64,000 nucleotides of DNA. It comes from Actinopolymorpha sp. NPDC004070. Lineage in GTDB: Bacteria; Actinomycetota; Actinomycetes; Propionibacteriales; Actinopolymorphaceae. Every line of letters begins with the position of its first letter. Position 1 is the first letter of the stretch. A program made the translations under genes and the position numbers. Positions 42,624 through 51,255 of this stretch are shown piece by piece. The stretch is from assembly GCF_040610475.1 (NCBI RefSeq), contig NZ_JBEXMJ010000012.1, positions 1 through 64,000 of the forward strand. The letters are read 5' to 3'. A model generated the notes under the pieces. It worked only from the letters and a program-made list of their open reading frames with translations. It was not told where the DNA came from and ran no database searches.

Positions 42624-43951
42624 CCACGGCTGCCACCCCGCCGCCAACTGCGACGGGCCCGACTCGGCCGGCGTCGCCGTTGCCCGGGGTCGAGGTCACG
42701 CCGATCTGGCGGCTGAGCAGGCTGGCGATCCGGATGGCGGTGTTCGGCGCGCTGGCGCTGGTGGCCGGCATCGTCGCCGCCCGCCCCGAACCCGTCCTGG
42801 TCGCCGCGCCCTGCCTGGTTGCCCTGGTCGTCGCGCTGCGCCGCCCGCGCCCGGAGACGGTCCGGGTGGAGGCGGCGCTCTCGGAGCCGCGCAGCTTCGA
42901 GGACGAGGACGTCGAGGTGCACGTCGTGGTGCGCGCGGAGGAGGTGCTCGGCGAGATCGGGCTCGACCTGGCGCTGCCGCCGACGTTCGAGGTCGAGGGT
43001 GAGCGGGCCTGCCGGGAGTTCGAGGTGCGGAGCATGTCGCACACCTGGACGGTCCGGGCGCGGCGGTGGGGGCGCTGGCGGGCGGGGCCGCTGCGGCTAC
43101 GGGTACGCAGCCGCGGGTGGGCTTACGTCGGGACCGCCACGCTGTCCCTGGCCGAGCTCACGGTCTTTCCGCCGCCCTCGGCGGCCCGCGAGGTCGCCGT
43201 ACCTCCCACGCTGCTGGCCCGGGTGGGCAGCCACGTCGCCAGGCGCGCCGGCCCCGGGGTGGAGTTCGCGGGAATCCGTACGTACGCACCCGGCGATCCG
43301 GTGCGGCGCGTCAACTGGCCGGTGAGCACCCGGCGCGGTGAGTTGTTCGTCAACGAGTACGCCGCCGAGCGGGCCGCGGACGTGGTGGCGGTCGTGGACA
43401 CCACCGTGGACCTCGGGCCGTTCGGGCGGTCCTCCCTCGACCTCGCGGTGCGCGGGGCGGCCACCGTGGTGCAGGCGTACCTGCGCTACGCCGACCGGGT
43501 GGGGGTTGTCACGCTCGGCGGTGCGCTGCGGTGGCTGACCCCCGACGTCGGCACCCGGCAGTACTACCGCATCGTGGAAACCCTGCTCGCGTCCCGCGTG
43601 GACGAGAGCTACCTCGAGCCCGAGCTCGCCCACTTCCCGCCCCAGGCCCTGCCGCCGCGCGCGCTGGCGTTCGTGTTCACCCCGCTGGTCGACCCGCGCG
43701 CCGCCGAGGCCGTACGCGACCTGCGCGAACGCGGCCACCCGGTGATCGTCGTCGACGTGCTGTCCACCGAACCCGAACCCTCGCCCCGCGAACCCGACAG
43801 CGAGCTGGCACTGCGGGTCTGGCGGCTGGAACGCGAGGTCCTCCTGCACGGTCTGGTGGAGATGGGGGTGACCGTGCTGGCCTGGGACGAGGAGGTCGGC
43901 ATCGCCTTGGACCGGGTCCGGCTGGAGCCGCTGCTGGGAGGTGCGCGATGA
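42620..43951 (+). CDS. DUF58 domain protein
   Basis: A 443-residue protein. Two adjacent hydrophobic segments near residues 36-75 anchor it in the membrane. A beta-rich part follows, then the DUF58 core with GVEFAGIRTYAPGDPVRRVNW (the GxEFxxxRxYxxGDxxRxxxW signature) and NEYAAERAADVVAVVDTT, the start of a VWA-like fold. It is expected to work with MoxR. The GTG overlaps the moxR stop by four bases. No transglutaminase gene, often part of such loci, is nearby. Confidence 0.92.
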   Translation: MTTAATPPPTATGPTRPASPLPGVEVTPIWRLSRLAIRMAVFGALALVAGIVAARPEPVLVAAPCLVALVVALRRPRPETVRVEAALSEPRSFEDEDVEVHVVVRAEEVLGEIGLDLALPPTFEVEGERACREFEVRSMSHTWTVRARRWGRWRAGPLRLRVRSRGWAYVGTATLSLAELTVFPPPSAAREVAVPPTLLARVGSHVARRAGPGVEFAGIRTYAPGDPVRRVNWPVSTRRGELFVNEYAAERAADVVAVVDTTVDLGPFGRSSLDLAVRGAATVVQAYLRYADRVGVVTLGGALRWLTPDVGTRQYYRIVETLLASRVDESYLEPELAHFPPQALPPRALAFVFTPLVDPRAAEAVRDLRERGHPVIVVDVLSTEPEPSPREPDSELALRVWRLEREVLLHGLVEMGVTVLAWDEEVGIALDRVRLEPLLGGAR

Positions 43952-44547
43952 GGATCGGTCCGCTCGCCGCGGCGGTGGCGGCCGGCGCGTGCGTGCTGGG
44001 GTTCGTGGTGGTCCTGCTGGAGGTGCTGCCGCCGTCGGCGCTGGTCTGGGTCGGGCTGCCCACGGCGGTGGCGCTGTGCCTGGGATACGCGGGCGTGGTC
44101 GGGGCCTGCGTCCGGGGACGGGCCCCGGGGCTCGGCGGCCTGGCCGACCTCGGGCTGGGTGCGTTCGGCACGGTCGGGCTGGCCCTGGCCGCGCTCGGGG
44201 TCATGCTGTCGGCCGACAGCGGGCGGCTGCCGGTGCCCACCGCCGCGGTGCTGGGGCTGCTGGCGCCGGCGTACCTCGTGCTGGTGGAACTGGCCCAGTC
44301 GCTGGCAGGGGAGGAGGGCTGGCAGCCGGAAGGCACCCGGGCCTCGGGGTCGGGCGCGAGCACGGCCTGGCTGTCCGGCTGGGTGCGCACCCTCACCCCG
44401 CTGCTCGCCGCCGGGCTCGCCGCCGCGGTGGTGCTGTCCGTCGTGGTCGTACTCCCGCTCCCGCCGGCCGCCTGGCTGGTGGTGACCGCCCCGGCGATCC
44501 TGGCCGTCGCGGTCATGCTCGTCCTGCCGCGCCACTCCCGCCGCTGA
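43948..44547 (+). CDS. Multi-span membrane protein in DUF4129-MoxR operon
   Basis: A 199-residue hydrophobic protein, family not recognised, with about five spans (for example AAAVAAGACVLGFVVVLLEVL, FGTVGLALAALGVML, VVLSVVVVLPLPPAAWLVV). Its ATG overlaps the DUF58 stop. It is the last gene of the operon and may be a membrane partner of the DUF58 protein. Confidence 0.75.
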   Translation: MRIGPLAAAVAAGACVLGFVVVLLEVLPPSALVWVGLPTAVALCLGYAGVVGACVRGRAPGLGGLADLGLGAFGTVGLALAALGVMLSADSGRLPVPTAAVLGLLAPAYLVLVELAQSLAGEEGWQPEGTRASGSGASTAWLSGWVRTLTPLLAAGLAAAVVLSVVVVLPLPPAAWLVVTAPAILAVAVMLVLPRHSRR

Positions 44548-44611
44548 ACGGGACCCGGCCCGGCGCGTTCCTCGCGTCGGACCGGGATTCAGGGACGCGG
44601 TCAGGCCAGGG

Positions 44612-45136
44612 TCAGGCGGGGTGGGTCGCGGAGCTCGCGCCGGGCGTGGTCGCGCCGTACCGCCGGATCTCCTGCTCCAGCTCGAGCGGGCGGATGCCGT
44701 CCTTGCGACCGGCGAGGGTGGCCTCGTCGAGCAGGGCGGCCGGGACGAACCACGCCACCTCGAACTCGATGCCGTCCGGGTCGCGGCCGTACAGGCTCTT
44801 GCTGGTGCTGTGGTCGCTGGCCCCGACCAGCGCGCCGGCGGCGACCAGCCGGCCCCGCACGGCGTCGAGCTCGGCGAGCGTGTCGACCTCCCACGCGAGG
44901 TGGTAGAGGCCGACCGTGGACCGGCCGGCCTGGGAGGCGCCGGCCTGCGCGCCGATCTCGAACAGGCCGAGGTCGTGGTCGTTGGCCGAGCCCGCCGCCT
45001 GCAGGAACGCCGCGCCGGTGAAGCCCTCCGGGGTCATGTCGACGCGCCGGAAGCCGAGCACGTCGGAGTAGAACGCCACGCTGCGGTCCACGTTCCGCAC
45101 GTACAGCACGGCGTGGTTGAGCCGGGTGATCGGCAT
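44612..45136 (-). CDS. VOC-family (glyoxalase/dioxygenase-like) protein
   Basis: A 174-residue protein of the vicinal oxygen chelate fold. The first module has LNHAVLYVRNVDRSVAFYSDVLGF (His metal ligand) and the second GLYHLAWEVDTLAEL and DPDGIEFEVAWFV (His and Glu ligands), as in extradiol dioxygenase-like proteins. Substrate unknown. It is divergent from a MarR regulator gene, with repeated boxes between them, so it is probably induced by a small aromatic or electrophilic compound. Confidence 0.88.
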   Translation of the reverse strand: MPITRLNHAVLYVRNVDRSVAFYSDVLGFRRVDMTPEGFTGAAFLQAAGSANDHDLGLFEIGAQAGASQAGRSTVGLYHLAWEVDTLAELDAVRGRLVAAGALVGASDHSTSKSLYGRDPDGIEFEVAWFVPAALLDEATLAGRKDGIRPLELEQEIRRYGATTPGASSATHPA

Positions 45137-45160
45137 GCCGACCGTCCTCCCTGGAACGAG

Positions 45161-45191
45161 CCAGTTAGTTGAACCAGCCAGTTAGTTGAAC
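45161..45191. promoter_or_regulatory. Direct-repeat operator of the VOC-MarR pair
   Basis: CCAGTTAGTTGAAC occurs twice (45161-45174 and 45178-45191, 17-bp period). A GTTCAA in the opposite orientation lies near 45229-45237, close to the MarR promoter. They are probable MarR binding sites controlling both genes. Confidence 0.65.
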
Positions 45192-45245
45192 TTTTGATTA
45201 CCGCAACCGTAACAGAAGACCGTCAAGCGTTCAACCAGTTCGGAG

Positions 45246-45258
45246 TACGATGGGGGCC
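45246..45258 (+). promoter_or_regulatory. -10 box of leaderless MarR promoter
   Basis: TACGAT at 45246-45251, seven bases before GTG 45259, with no ribosome-binding site. Confidence 0.55.
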
Positions 45259-45765
45259 GTGACGGACACCAGGTGGCTCGACGACGGTCAGCAGCGGGTC
45301 TGGCGGGACTTCCTCGCCGCGACCCGGCTGTTCTTCGAGCGCCTCGACCAGGAGCTGCAGGCCGAGTCGGGGATGCCGCACGCGTACTACGAGATCCTCG
45401 TCCGGCTGTCGGAGCATCCGGACCGGGAGATGCGGATGAGCGAGCTGGCCGACGTGCTCGGCTCTTCCCGCAGCCGGCTCTCCCACGCCGTCGCCCGGCT
45501 GGAGGAACGCGGCTGGGTGCGGCGCCGGGCCTGCGCCACCGACCGGCGCGGATACCTCGCCGCACTGACCGACGACGGCTTCGCCGCGCTCGAGGCCGCC
45601 GCCCCGGGGCACGTGGAGGGCGTACGCCGGCATCTGTTCGACCAGCTCAGCGACGACCAGGTGGCCGAGCTCGGCACGATCAGCGCCACCCTCGCCCGCC
45701 ACCTGGAAGCCGGTCGCGAGAGCGCGTCCCGGCGGGCCCGCGAGTCGGGCGCGGAGCCGGCGTAG
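45259..45765 (+). CDS. MarR-family transcriptional regulator
   Basis: A 168-residue winged-helix repressor. MRMSELADVLGSSRSRLSHAV is the recognition helix region and RRACATDRRGYLAALTDDG the wing, with dimerisation helices on each side (DFLAATRLFFERLDQEL). It likely controls the divergent VOC gene and itself. GTG 45259 is preferred to ATG 45250, which lies inside the promoter box. Confidence 0.92.
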   Translation: MTDTRWLDDGQQRVWRDFLAATRLFFERLDQELQAESGMPHAYYEILVRLSEHPDREMRMSELADVLGSSRSRLSHAVARLEERGWVRRRACATDRRGYLAALTDDGFAALEAAAPGHVEGVRRHLFDQLSDDQVAELGTISATLARHLEAGRESASRRARESGAEPA

Positions 45766-45789
45766 GGAAGGCCCCGGACAGGCATGGCC

Positions 45790-45802
45790 TAGGGTGCTCG
45801 GC
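45790..45802 (+). promoter_or_regulatory. -10 box of leaderless promoter
   Basis: TAGGGT at 45790-45795, seven bases before GTG 45803; the same box and spacing as at 14904. Confidence 0.55.
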
Positions 45803-46456
45803 GTGGCCTCGACGTACAAGCTGGTGATCTTCGACTGCGACGGCGTGCTCGTCGACAGTGAGCCCCTCGCCCTCCGGGTCGACACCGAACTCTTCGCCGA
45901 ACTCGGCTGGCCGCTGTCCAGCGAGGAGATCGCGCGGCGGTTCGTGGGCCGGACCACCGACTACATGATGGGCGAGCTGGCCGCGCACCTCGGCGGGCCG
46001 GTGCCCGAGGACGTCCACGCCAGGTTCACCGCGCGCTACCGCGAGGTGCTCGCCGCCGAACTCCGCCCGGTCGAGGGGATCATCGAGGCGCTCGACCGGA
46101 TCACCGGCCTCACCTGCGTCGCCTCCAGTGGCAGCCACGAGAAGATGCGGTTCACCCTGGGCCTCACCGGACTGTACGAACGCTTCGACGGCCGCATCTT
46201 CAGCGCCACCGAGGTCGCGCACGGCAAGCCCGCTCCCGACCTGTTCCTGCACGCGGCGCACACGCTCGGCGTCGACCCGGGTGACTGCGCGGTGATCGAG
46301 GACAGCGAGTACGGCGTATTGGCCGCGCGGGCGGCCGGGATGACGGCGTACGGTTATGTCGGCGGTGGGATCATCCCCGCCGAACGGCTCGCCGGCCCCG
46401 GCACCACGTTGTTCGACGACATGCGCGAGCTTCCGGGGCTGCTCGGGGAGGAGTGA
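45803..46456 (+). CDS. HAD-superfamily hydrolase (phosphatase/phosphomutase-like)
   Basis: A 217-residue HAD enzyme with a C1 cap. Motif I is FDCDGVLVDSE (Asp nucleophile near residue 10), motif II ASSGS, motif III HGKPAPDLF with Lys and motif IV VIEDSEYGV. It resembles the beta-phosphoglucomutase/sugar-phosphatase subgroup; substrate unknown. GTG 45803 follows a TANNNT box. Confidence 0.9.
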   Translation: MASTYKLVIFDCDGVLVDSEPLALRVDTELFAELGWPLSSEEIARRFVGRTTDYMMGELAAHLGGPVPEDVHARFTARYREVLAAELRPVEGIIEALDRITGLTCVASSGSHEKMRFTLGLTGLYERFDGRIFSATEVAHGKPAPDLFLHAAHTLGVDPGDCAVIEDSEYGVLAARAAGMTAYGYVGGGIIPAERLAGPGTTLFDDMRELPGLLGEE

Positions 46457-46517
46457 CCCGGCGATGTCACTGGTCGGCCGGAAGGGTTCTGGCGCGCAGG
46501 CCCGGTTGGCCGACGCC

Positions 46518-46538
46518 CAGGCGGGCACGGCCCGCCTG
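46518..46538. terminator. Terminator between convergent HAD and LuxR genes
   Basis: A perfect 9-bp stem (CAGGCGGGC with GCCCGCCTG) and a 3-nt ACG loop, 62 bp after the HAD stop. Confidence 0.65.
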
Positions 46539-46557
46539 CAGGGCTGACGGAGGGCCG

Positions 46558-49374
46558 TCATCGGTCGGCGCGGACGATCGCGGCGAGCTGGGTCCGCGAG
46601 GTGACGCCGAGCTTCGGATAGGCCTTGTAGAGGTGGTATCCGACGGTACGCGGGCTCAGGAACAGCCGGGCCGCGATGTCGCGGTTGGAGCTCCCCTCCG
46701 CGGCCAGCCGGACGATCTGCAGCTCCTGCGGTGTGAGGGTGGCCAACAGGTCCGGGTCCTGGCCGGCCTGCGGGCCGCTCGGCCCGGTGGGCACGGTCGG
46801 TGCTCCGGCAGCTCGCAGCTCGGCCCGGGCGCGGGCCGCCCACGGGTCGGCGGCCAGATGCTCGAACGCGGTGAGCGCGGCTGCGAGTTGGGCGCGCGCG
46901 TCGGCCGGGCGGTGGGCCCGGCGCAGCCACTCGCCGTACAGCAGCCTGGTGCGCGCGGCCTCCCACTGCTTCGCAGACGACTCGTGCAGCTCGAGCGCCG
47001 CGGCGAAGTTCGCCTCCGCCTCGTCGTCGGACGCCACCAGTGCCCGGCACCGGCGGACGAGAGCGTCGACCCAGGGCTGGCGTACCCACGAAGCCCATTC
47101 GGTCAACCGGGCAAGGGGTTCGGCTGCCCGCTCCGGTGCGGCGAGGCGAACGGCCGCCTCCACCAGGTCGGGTGCGCTGCGGGTCGCGGGAATCTGGTGC
47201 CGGGCAGGACCGCGTGCGAGCGTCTCGAGCCGGGTCAGGCTCGCCTCGGTGCGACCGGTCGCGAGGTCGTACGTCGCCAGCGCCCACCGGGTCCACGACG
47301 GGCCGGGTGAGGAGTCGCCGGCGGTAGCGGCGCGCACGGCGTCGACGAGTTCCCGTAGGTGTGCTTCGTCGCCGCGCACGGCGGCGAGATAGGCGCGGAC
47401 GCCGCCGAAGTGGCTCACCGCGTGTGCCTGGCCGGTGTCGGCGCCGATCCGCATCGCCTCGTCCAGCCGGGCGGCGGCGTCGCGGTGCCGGCCGAGGAAG
47501 AGTTCGGCCTCGCCGAGGGAGCCGAGCGCGCCGGCGAGCCAGCCGATCCGGCCCTGCGCCCGAACCTGGTCGACGGAGGACGCGAACACGTCGTACGCCA
47601 GGTCGTCCTGGGCGAGGATCCAGGCCGAGCCGCCGATCATCACCGTGGTGCCGGGATCGCCGGTGCCGAACCGCCCGAGCGCCTCGGCGACGATCGCCGG
47701 CCGGGGACCGTCGTCCCTTTCGCCGGCGGGGTCCTCGGCTCCGCTGGCCAGCCGGGCCAGCAGGATCATCAGTGGCAGGATCGCCCGGTGCGGATGGCCG
47801 GCGGGCAGCCGTACGTCGCGCAGGCGGTCGGCCGTCGAGCGGCTCAGGTCACGGTCGCCGGTGAACCACGCGACGTACATCGCCTGCATCACCAGCCAGG
47901 CGGCCAGCGGCTGGTCGTGCGGGGCCACCGCGGCGGCTCCGTCGAGCAGGACGCGGTGTGCGGCGGGAAAGGCGCCGGCCCAGAAGTGGGTGTTCGCGCG
48001 GACCAGCGCGAGCCGGGCGTGTTCGGTCGAACGACCTCCGTCCTGGCCGTGCTCGGCGTCCTGGTCGGCAGGAGTGTTCGGGACCCGGTCGGCGAGAGCG
48101 AGCGCCCGGGCGAAGTCGCCGGACTGGGCGGCGGCCTCGGCGGCCAGCAGCATCCGCCGGGCGCGGTCGTGCGCGGTGGTGCTCGAGCGGGCGGCGCGTT
48201 CGTACGCCGTCGCGGCGGCAGCGTCCCCACCGCGCTCGGCCGCACGGGTCGCGGTGGCCTCGAGCTCGGCGGCGACCTGCTCGTCGGGGCCGGTGCTCGC
48301 CAGCGCGAGGTGCCAGGCTCGGCGGTCGCGGTCGGCGGGTTCGCCGAACGCCGCGGCCAGCGCCCGGTGCGCCTTCAGCCGCAGCCCGAGCGGAGCCCCT
48401 TCGTACACTGCCGCGCGTACCAACTGGTGACGGAACCGGACCGTGCCGGCGTCGGCGACCACCAGCCCGGCGGACTCGGCGTCGGCCAGGTCCTCCAGCC
48501 CGGCGCCGAGTTCGCCTGCCGCCCGGAGCACGACGTCGAGGTGGCCGGCCTCCTCGGCCGCGGCGACCAGCAGCGCGAGCTGCGTCCTCGGCGGGAGCCG
48601 GCGTACCTGCCCGTCGAAGGCGACCCGCAGGCGTTCGGTCAGCGGGAGCGCGCCCGGCCGGATCGCCTCTCCGGGCGGCGCGGCGGCGAGCGCGGCGGGT
48701 AGCTCGGCCAGCGCCAGCGGATTGCCGTACGCCTCGGCGAGTACACGGGCGCGCACCTGGGTTGTCAAGCGCTCCTTGACAGGGTGGGCGTCGAGCAGGG
48801 CGTTCGCTGCATCGGAGTCGAGGCCTTCGAGGCGAAGCTCGGCGACCCCGGCCGGGGGGAACGCGTCCGCCGCGTCCCGGGCGGCGACCACCAGGGCCAC
48901 GCCCTCGGCGTCCAACCGGCGGGCGGCGAACGACAACGCGTCCGCCGACGCCTGGTCCAGCCACTGCGCGTCGTCGACGAGGCAGACGGCGCCGCCGTCC
49001 TCGGCAACCTCCGACAGCAGGGACAAGACGCCGAGCCCGACGAGGAACCGGTCGCCTCCCGCCGGGGCCTCCGACAACCCGAACGCGGCGGCGAGCGCGC
49101 TCGCCTGGGGGGGTGCGAGTGCGCCGATCCGGTCCAGTGCCGGGTGCAGCAGCAGGTGGAGGCCGGCGTACGGCAACGTCGCCTCCGCCTCGATCCCGGC
49201 GCCGCGCAGGACGCGCAACCCCGCGGCGCGCGCCCGTTCGGCCACGTCGTCGAGCAGCGCGGTCTTGCCGATGCCCGGCTCGCCCCGCAGGACCAGCACG
49301 CCGCTGCGGCCCGCGCTGGCGCCCTTGACCAGGGCGGCCAGGCGTTCCTGCTCGCTCGCCCTGCCGTACAACAC
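46558..49374 (-). CDS. Large ATP-binding LuxR-family (LAL) regulator
   Basis: A 938-residue transcription regulator. An N-terminal AAA-type ATPase has Walker A GEPGIGKTALL (residues 31-41) and Walker B AVCLVDDAQWLD. A long TPR-like helical middle follows. A C-terminal LuxR helix-turn-helix (LTPQELQIVRLAAEGSSNRDIA, then LFLSPRTVGYHLYKAYPKLGV) binds DNA. Such LALs often activate nearby metabolic genes; the divergent NTF2-like gene and oxidoreductase are candidates. GTG 49374 has TACCGT six bases upstream. Confidence 0.92.
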   Translation of the reverse strand: MLYGRASEQERLAALVKGASAGRSGVLVLRGEPGIGKTALLDDVAERARAAGLRVLRGAGIEAEATLPYAGLHLLLHPALDRIGALAPPQASALAAAFGLSEAPAGGDRFLVGLGVLSLLSEVAEDGGAVCLVDDAQWLDQASADALSFAARRLDAEGVALVVAARDAADAFPPAGVAELRLEGLDSDAANALLDAHPVKERLTTQVRARVLAEAYGNPLALAELPAALAAAPPGEAIRPGALPLTERLRVAFDGQVRRLPPRTQLALLVAAAEEAGHLDVVLRAAGELGAGLEDLADAESAGLVVADAGTVRFRHQLVRAAVYEGAPLGLRLKAHRALAAAFGEPADRDRRAWHLALASTGPDEQVAAELEATATRAAERGGDAAAATAYERAARSSTTAHDRARRMLLAAEAAAQSGDFARALALADRVPNTPADQDAEHGQDGGRSTEHARLALVRANTHFWAGAFPAAHRVLLDGAAAVAPHDQPLAAWLVMQAMYVAWFTGDRDLSRSTADRLRDVRLPAGHPHRAILPLMILLARLASGAEDPAGERDDGPRPAIVAEALGRFGTGDPGTTVMIGGSAWILAQDDLAYDVFASSVDQVRAQGRIGWLAGALGSLGEAELFLGRHRDAAARLDEAMRIGADTGQAHAVSHFGGVRAYLAAVRGDEAHLRELVDAVRAATAGDSSPGPSWTRWALATYDLATGRTEASLTRLETLARGPARHQIPATRSAPDLVEAAVRLAAPERAAEPLARLTEWASWVRQPWVDALVRRCRALVASDDEAEANFAAALELHESSAKQWEAARTRLLYGEWLRRAHRPADARAQLAAALTAFEHLAADPWAARARAELRAAGAPTVPTGPSGPQAGQDPDLLATLTPQELQIVRLAAEGSSNRDIAARLFLSPRTVGYHLYKAYPKLGVTSRTQLAAIVRADR

Positions 49375-49386
49375 CGCTGCACGGTA
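49375..49386 (-). promoter_or_regulatory. -10 box of leaderless LAL promoter (minus strand)
   Basis: On the minus strand TACCGT (49386-49381), then six bases, then GTG 49374. Confidence 0.5.
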
Positions 49387-49550
49387 CCCGGGTGATCCGC
49401 ATCAGTCATGCGCCGGTCATGCGCCGGTCGCGCGGCGGACCAGTCATTCGACAGATGCCGCGTACACCCCGGGATTCCTAACGTGTGAGGCACAACGACA
49501 ACGCACCACACACTTCACGAACGGCTGAAAGCCAGTAGGAGGTCACCACC

Positions 49551-49919
49551 ATGAGCGACTTCACCGAACTCGTCGAGCGCTACATCGCCACCTGGAACGA
49601 GACCGACCCGGCCGCACGCCGGGCAGGTGTCGAGGCGGTCCTCGCCGAGGACGGCACCTACACCGACCCGCTGGTCGACGTGGCCGGGCACGACGCGTTC
49701 GACGCGACGATCGCCGCGGTGCAGGCGCAGTTCCCGGGCCTTGAGTTCCGGCTCGGCGGCGGCGTCGACACCCACCACGACATCGCGCGGTTCACCTGGG
49801 AGCTGGGGCTGGCCGGCGGCGAGGCGCTGGTGGTCGGGTTCGACGTCGCGGTACGCGGCGAGGACGGGCGGATCCGGGCGGTGCTCGGGTTCCTGGACAA
49901 GGTGCCCGCCGGCGCCTGA
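49551..49919 (+). CDS. SnoaL/NTF2-like protein
   Basis: A 122-residue cone-fold protein. It opens FTELVERYIATWNETDPAARR, has YTDPLVDVAGHDAFDATI and ends with VLGFLDKVP, all typical of SnoaL-like polyketide cyclase or isomerase-like proteins. Reaction unknown. ATG 49551 follows GGAGG. It is divergent from the LAL gene, which may regulate it. Confidence 0.85.
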   Translation: MSDFTELVERYIATWNETDPAARRAGVEAVLAEDGTYTDPLVDVAGHDAFDATIAAVQAQFPGLEFRLGGGVDTHHDIARFTWELGLAGGEALVVGFDVAVRGEDGRIRAVLGFLDKVPAGA

Positions 49920-50074
49920 GGTCCCGGGCCGCTGATCCCTCCGTTCGGTACGAGTTCCGGCCGGGCGCCGTACGCCCGCCACCCGAATGGTTTGACCTGA
50001 ACCAAGGTTGAGCCAGCAGGGTGGCGGGCGTGGGCGCGTTCCGACCCGGAGCGCTCGTGGACGGAGGAGGAGAC

Positions 50075-51056
50075 GTGGATCGGATGTGGGCGATACGGGT
50101 GAGGGCGTTCGGCGGGCCGGAGGTCCTGGCGCCGGAACGGGTGCCCGCACCGGTTGCCGGGCCGGGCCAGGTGGTCGTCGGGGTCGAGGTGGCGGACACC
50201 GGCTTCGTCGAGACCCAGATCCGCCGCGGTGCCTGGCAGAACTACTTCCCGATCGAGCTCCCGTGGGTGCCCGGCAACGCGGTGGCCGGCCGGGTGCTCG
50301 CGGTCGGTGCGGACGTGGACCCGGCTTGGGTCGGCCGTCGCGTGGCCACCGCGACGGCCGAATGGGGCGGGTACGCCGAACAGGCACTGGCTCCTGTCGA
50401 GACGCTGATCGCGGTGGCCGACGACCTGGAGACGACCGTCGCGGCCGCGCTGCTGCACGATGGGGTCACCGCGCTCGGGGTGTTCGAACCGGCCGCGCCC
50501 GCGCCGGGGGAGACCGTGCTGGTCACCGCCGCCGCTGGCGGGATGGGCGTACTCCTGGTCCAGTTGGCCCGGTCGGCCGGCGCCCGGGTGATCGGGGCGG
50601 CGCGAGTCTCGGCCAAGCTGGACCACCTGCGCACCTACGGCATCGACGTGGTCGACTACGGCCGACCCGACTGGGCGGCGCGGGTCCGGGCGCTGGCCGG
50701 GCCGCGCGGTGTGGACGTCACCTTCGACGGTGCCGGCGGCGACATCGGGCGGGCGGCGTTCGAGCTGACCGCGGAAGGGGGGGCGCATGTCCGCCCACGG
50801 TGCGCCCGGCGGCGCCTTCGCCACCGTCGATCCGCACGAGGCCGAGCGCCGCGGGGTGAAGCTGCGCGGCATCACCGACGTGCAGTTCGCGCCGGTGGAG
50901 GCGGCCCGGCTGGCCGGCCGGGCACTGGAGCTGGCGGCCGCCGGCCGGATCGCGCCGGTGATCGGGGCGAGGTTCCCGTTGGCGCGCGCGGCCGACGCGC
51001 ACGCGGCGATCGAGGCGCGGACGGTCGTGGGCAAGACGCTGTTGACAGTCGGCTGA
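50075..51056 (+). pseudogene. Frameshifted NADPH:quinone oxidoreductase
   Basis: A zinc-independent medium-chain reductase. It is read in one frame to FELTAEGG (about 50783), with VTAAAGGMGVLLVQLA as NADPH site; the remaining 90 residues (RMSAHGAPGGAFATVD to VVGKTLLTVG) continue in another frame. The junction is a run of seven G (50777-50783); six G would restore one protein of about 327 residues. It is a pseudogene, a sequencing error, or a slippage site. GGAGGAGG precedes GTG 50075; ATG 50084 is an alternative. Confidence 0.85.
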
Positions 51057-51098
51057 AGGCTTCGCCGGGTCAAGAGTTCACCGCTGTACGACGTACTC

Positions 51099-51135
51099 GG
51101 GCGGGGGAGGGAGCCCGCCGCTCCCTCCCCCGCCC
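51099..51135 (+). terminator. Strong terminator after the oxidoreductase
   Basis: A perfect 15-bp stem (51099-51113 with 51121-51135), 7-nt loop and a TTCCTTCC tail. Confidence 0.9.
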
Positions 51136-51255
51136 TTCCTTCCCCCCGGCGCCGGCTCGTCCGCGACGGCTCCGGCAGCCGTCATGATGTGCGGACGTGA
51201 CCGACGCGTCCTGGCGGGATCGGCCGGGCAGCTGCCCGACGGCTGAGGTCCGGTC

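Noticed and set aside
46464..46547. 27-residue reading frame after the HAD gene
   Set aside because: It spans the terminator hairpin at 46518-46538 and has no ribosome-binding site.
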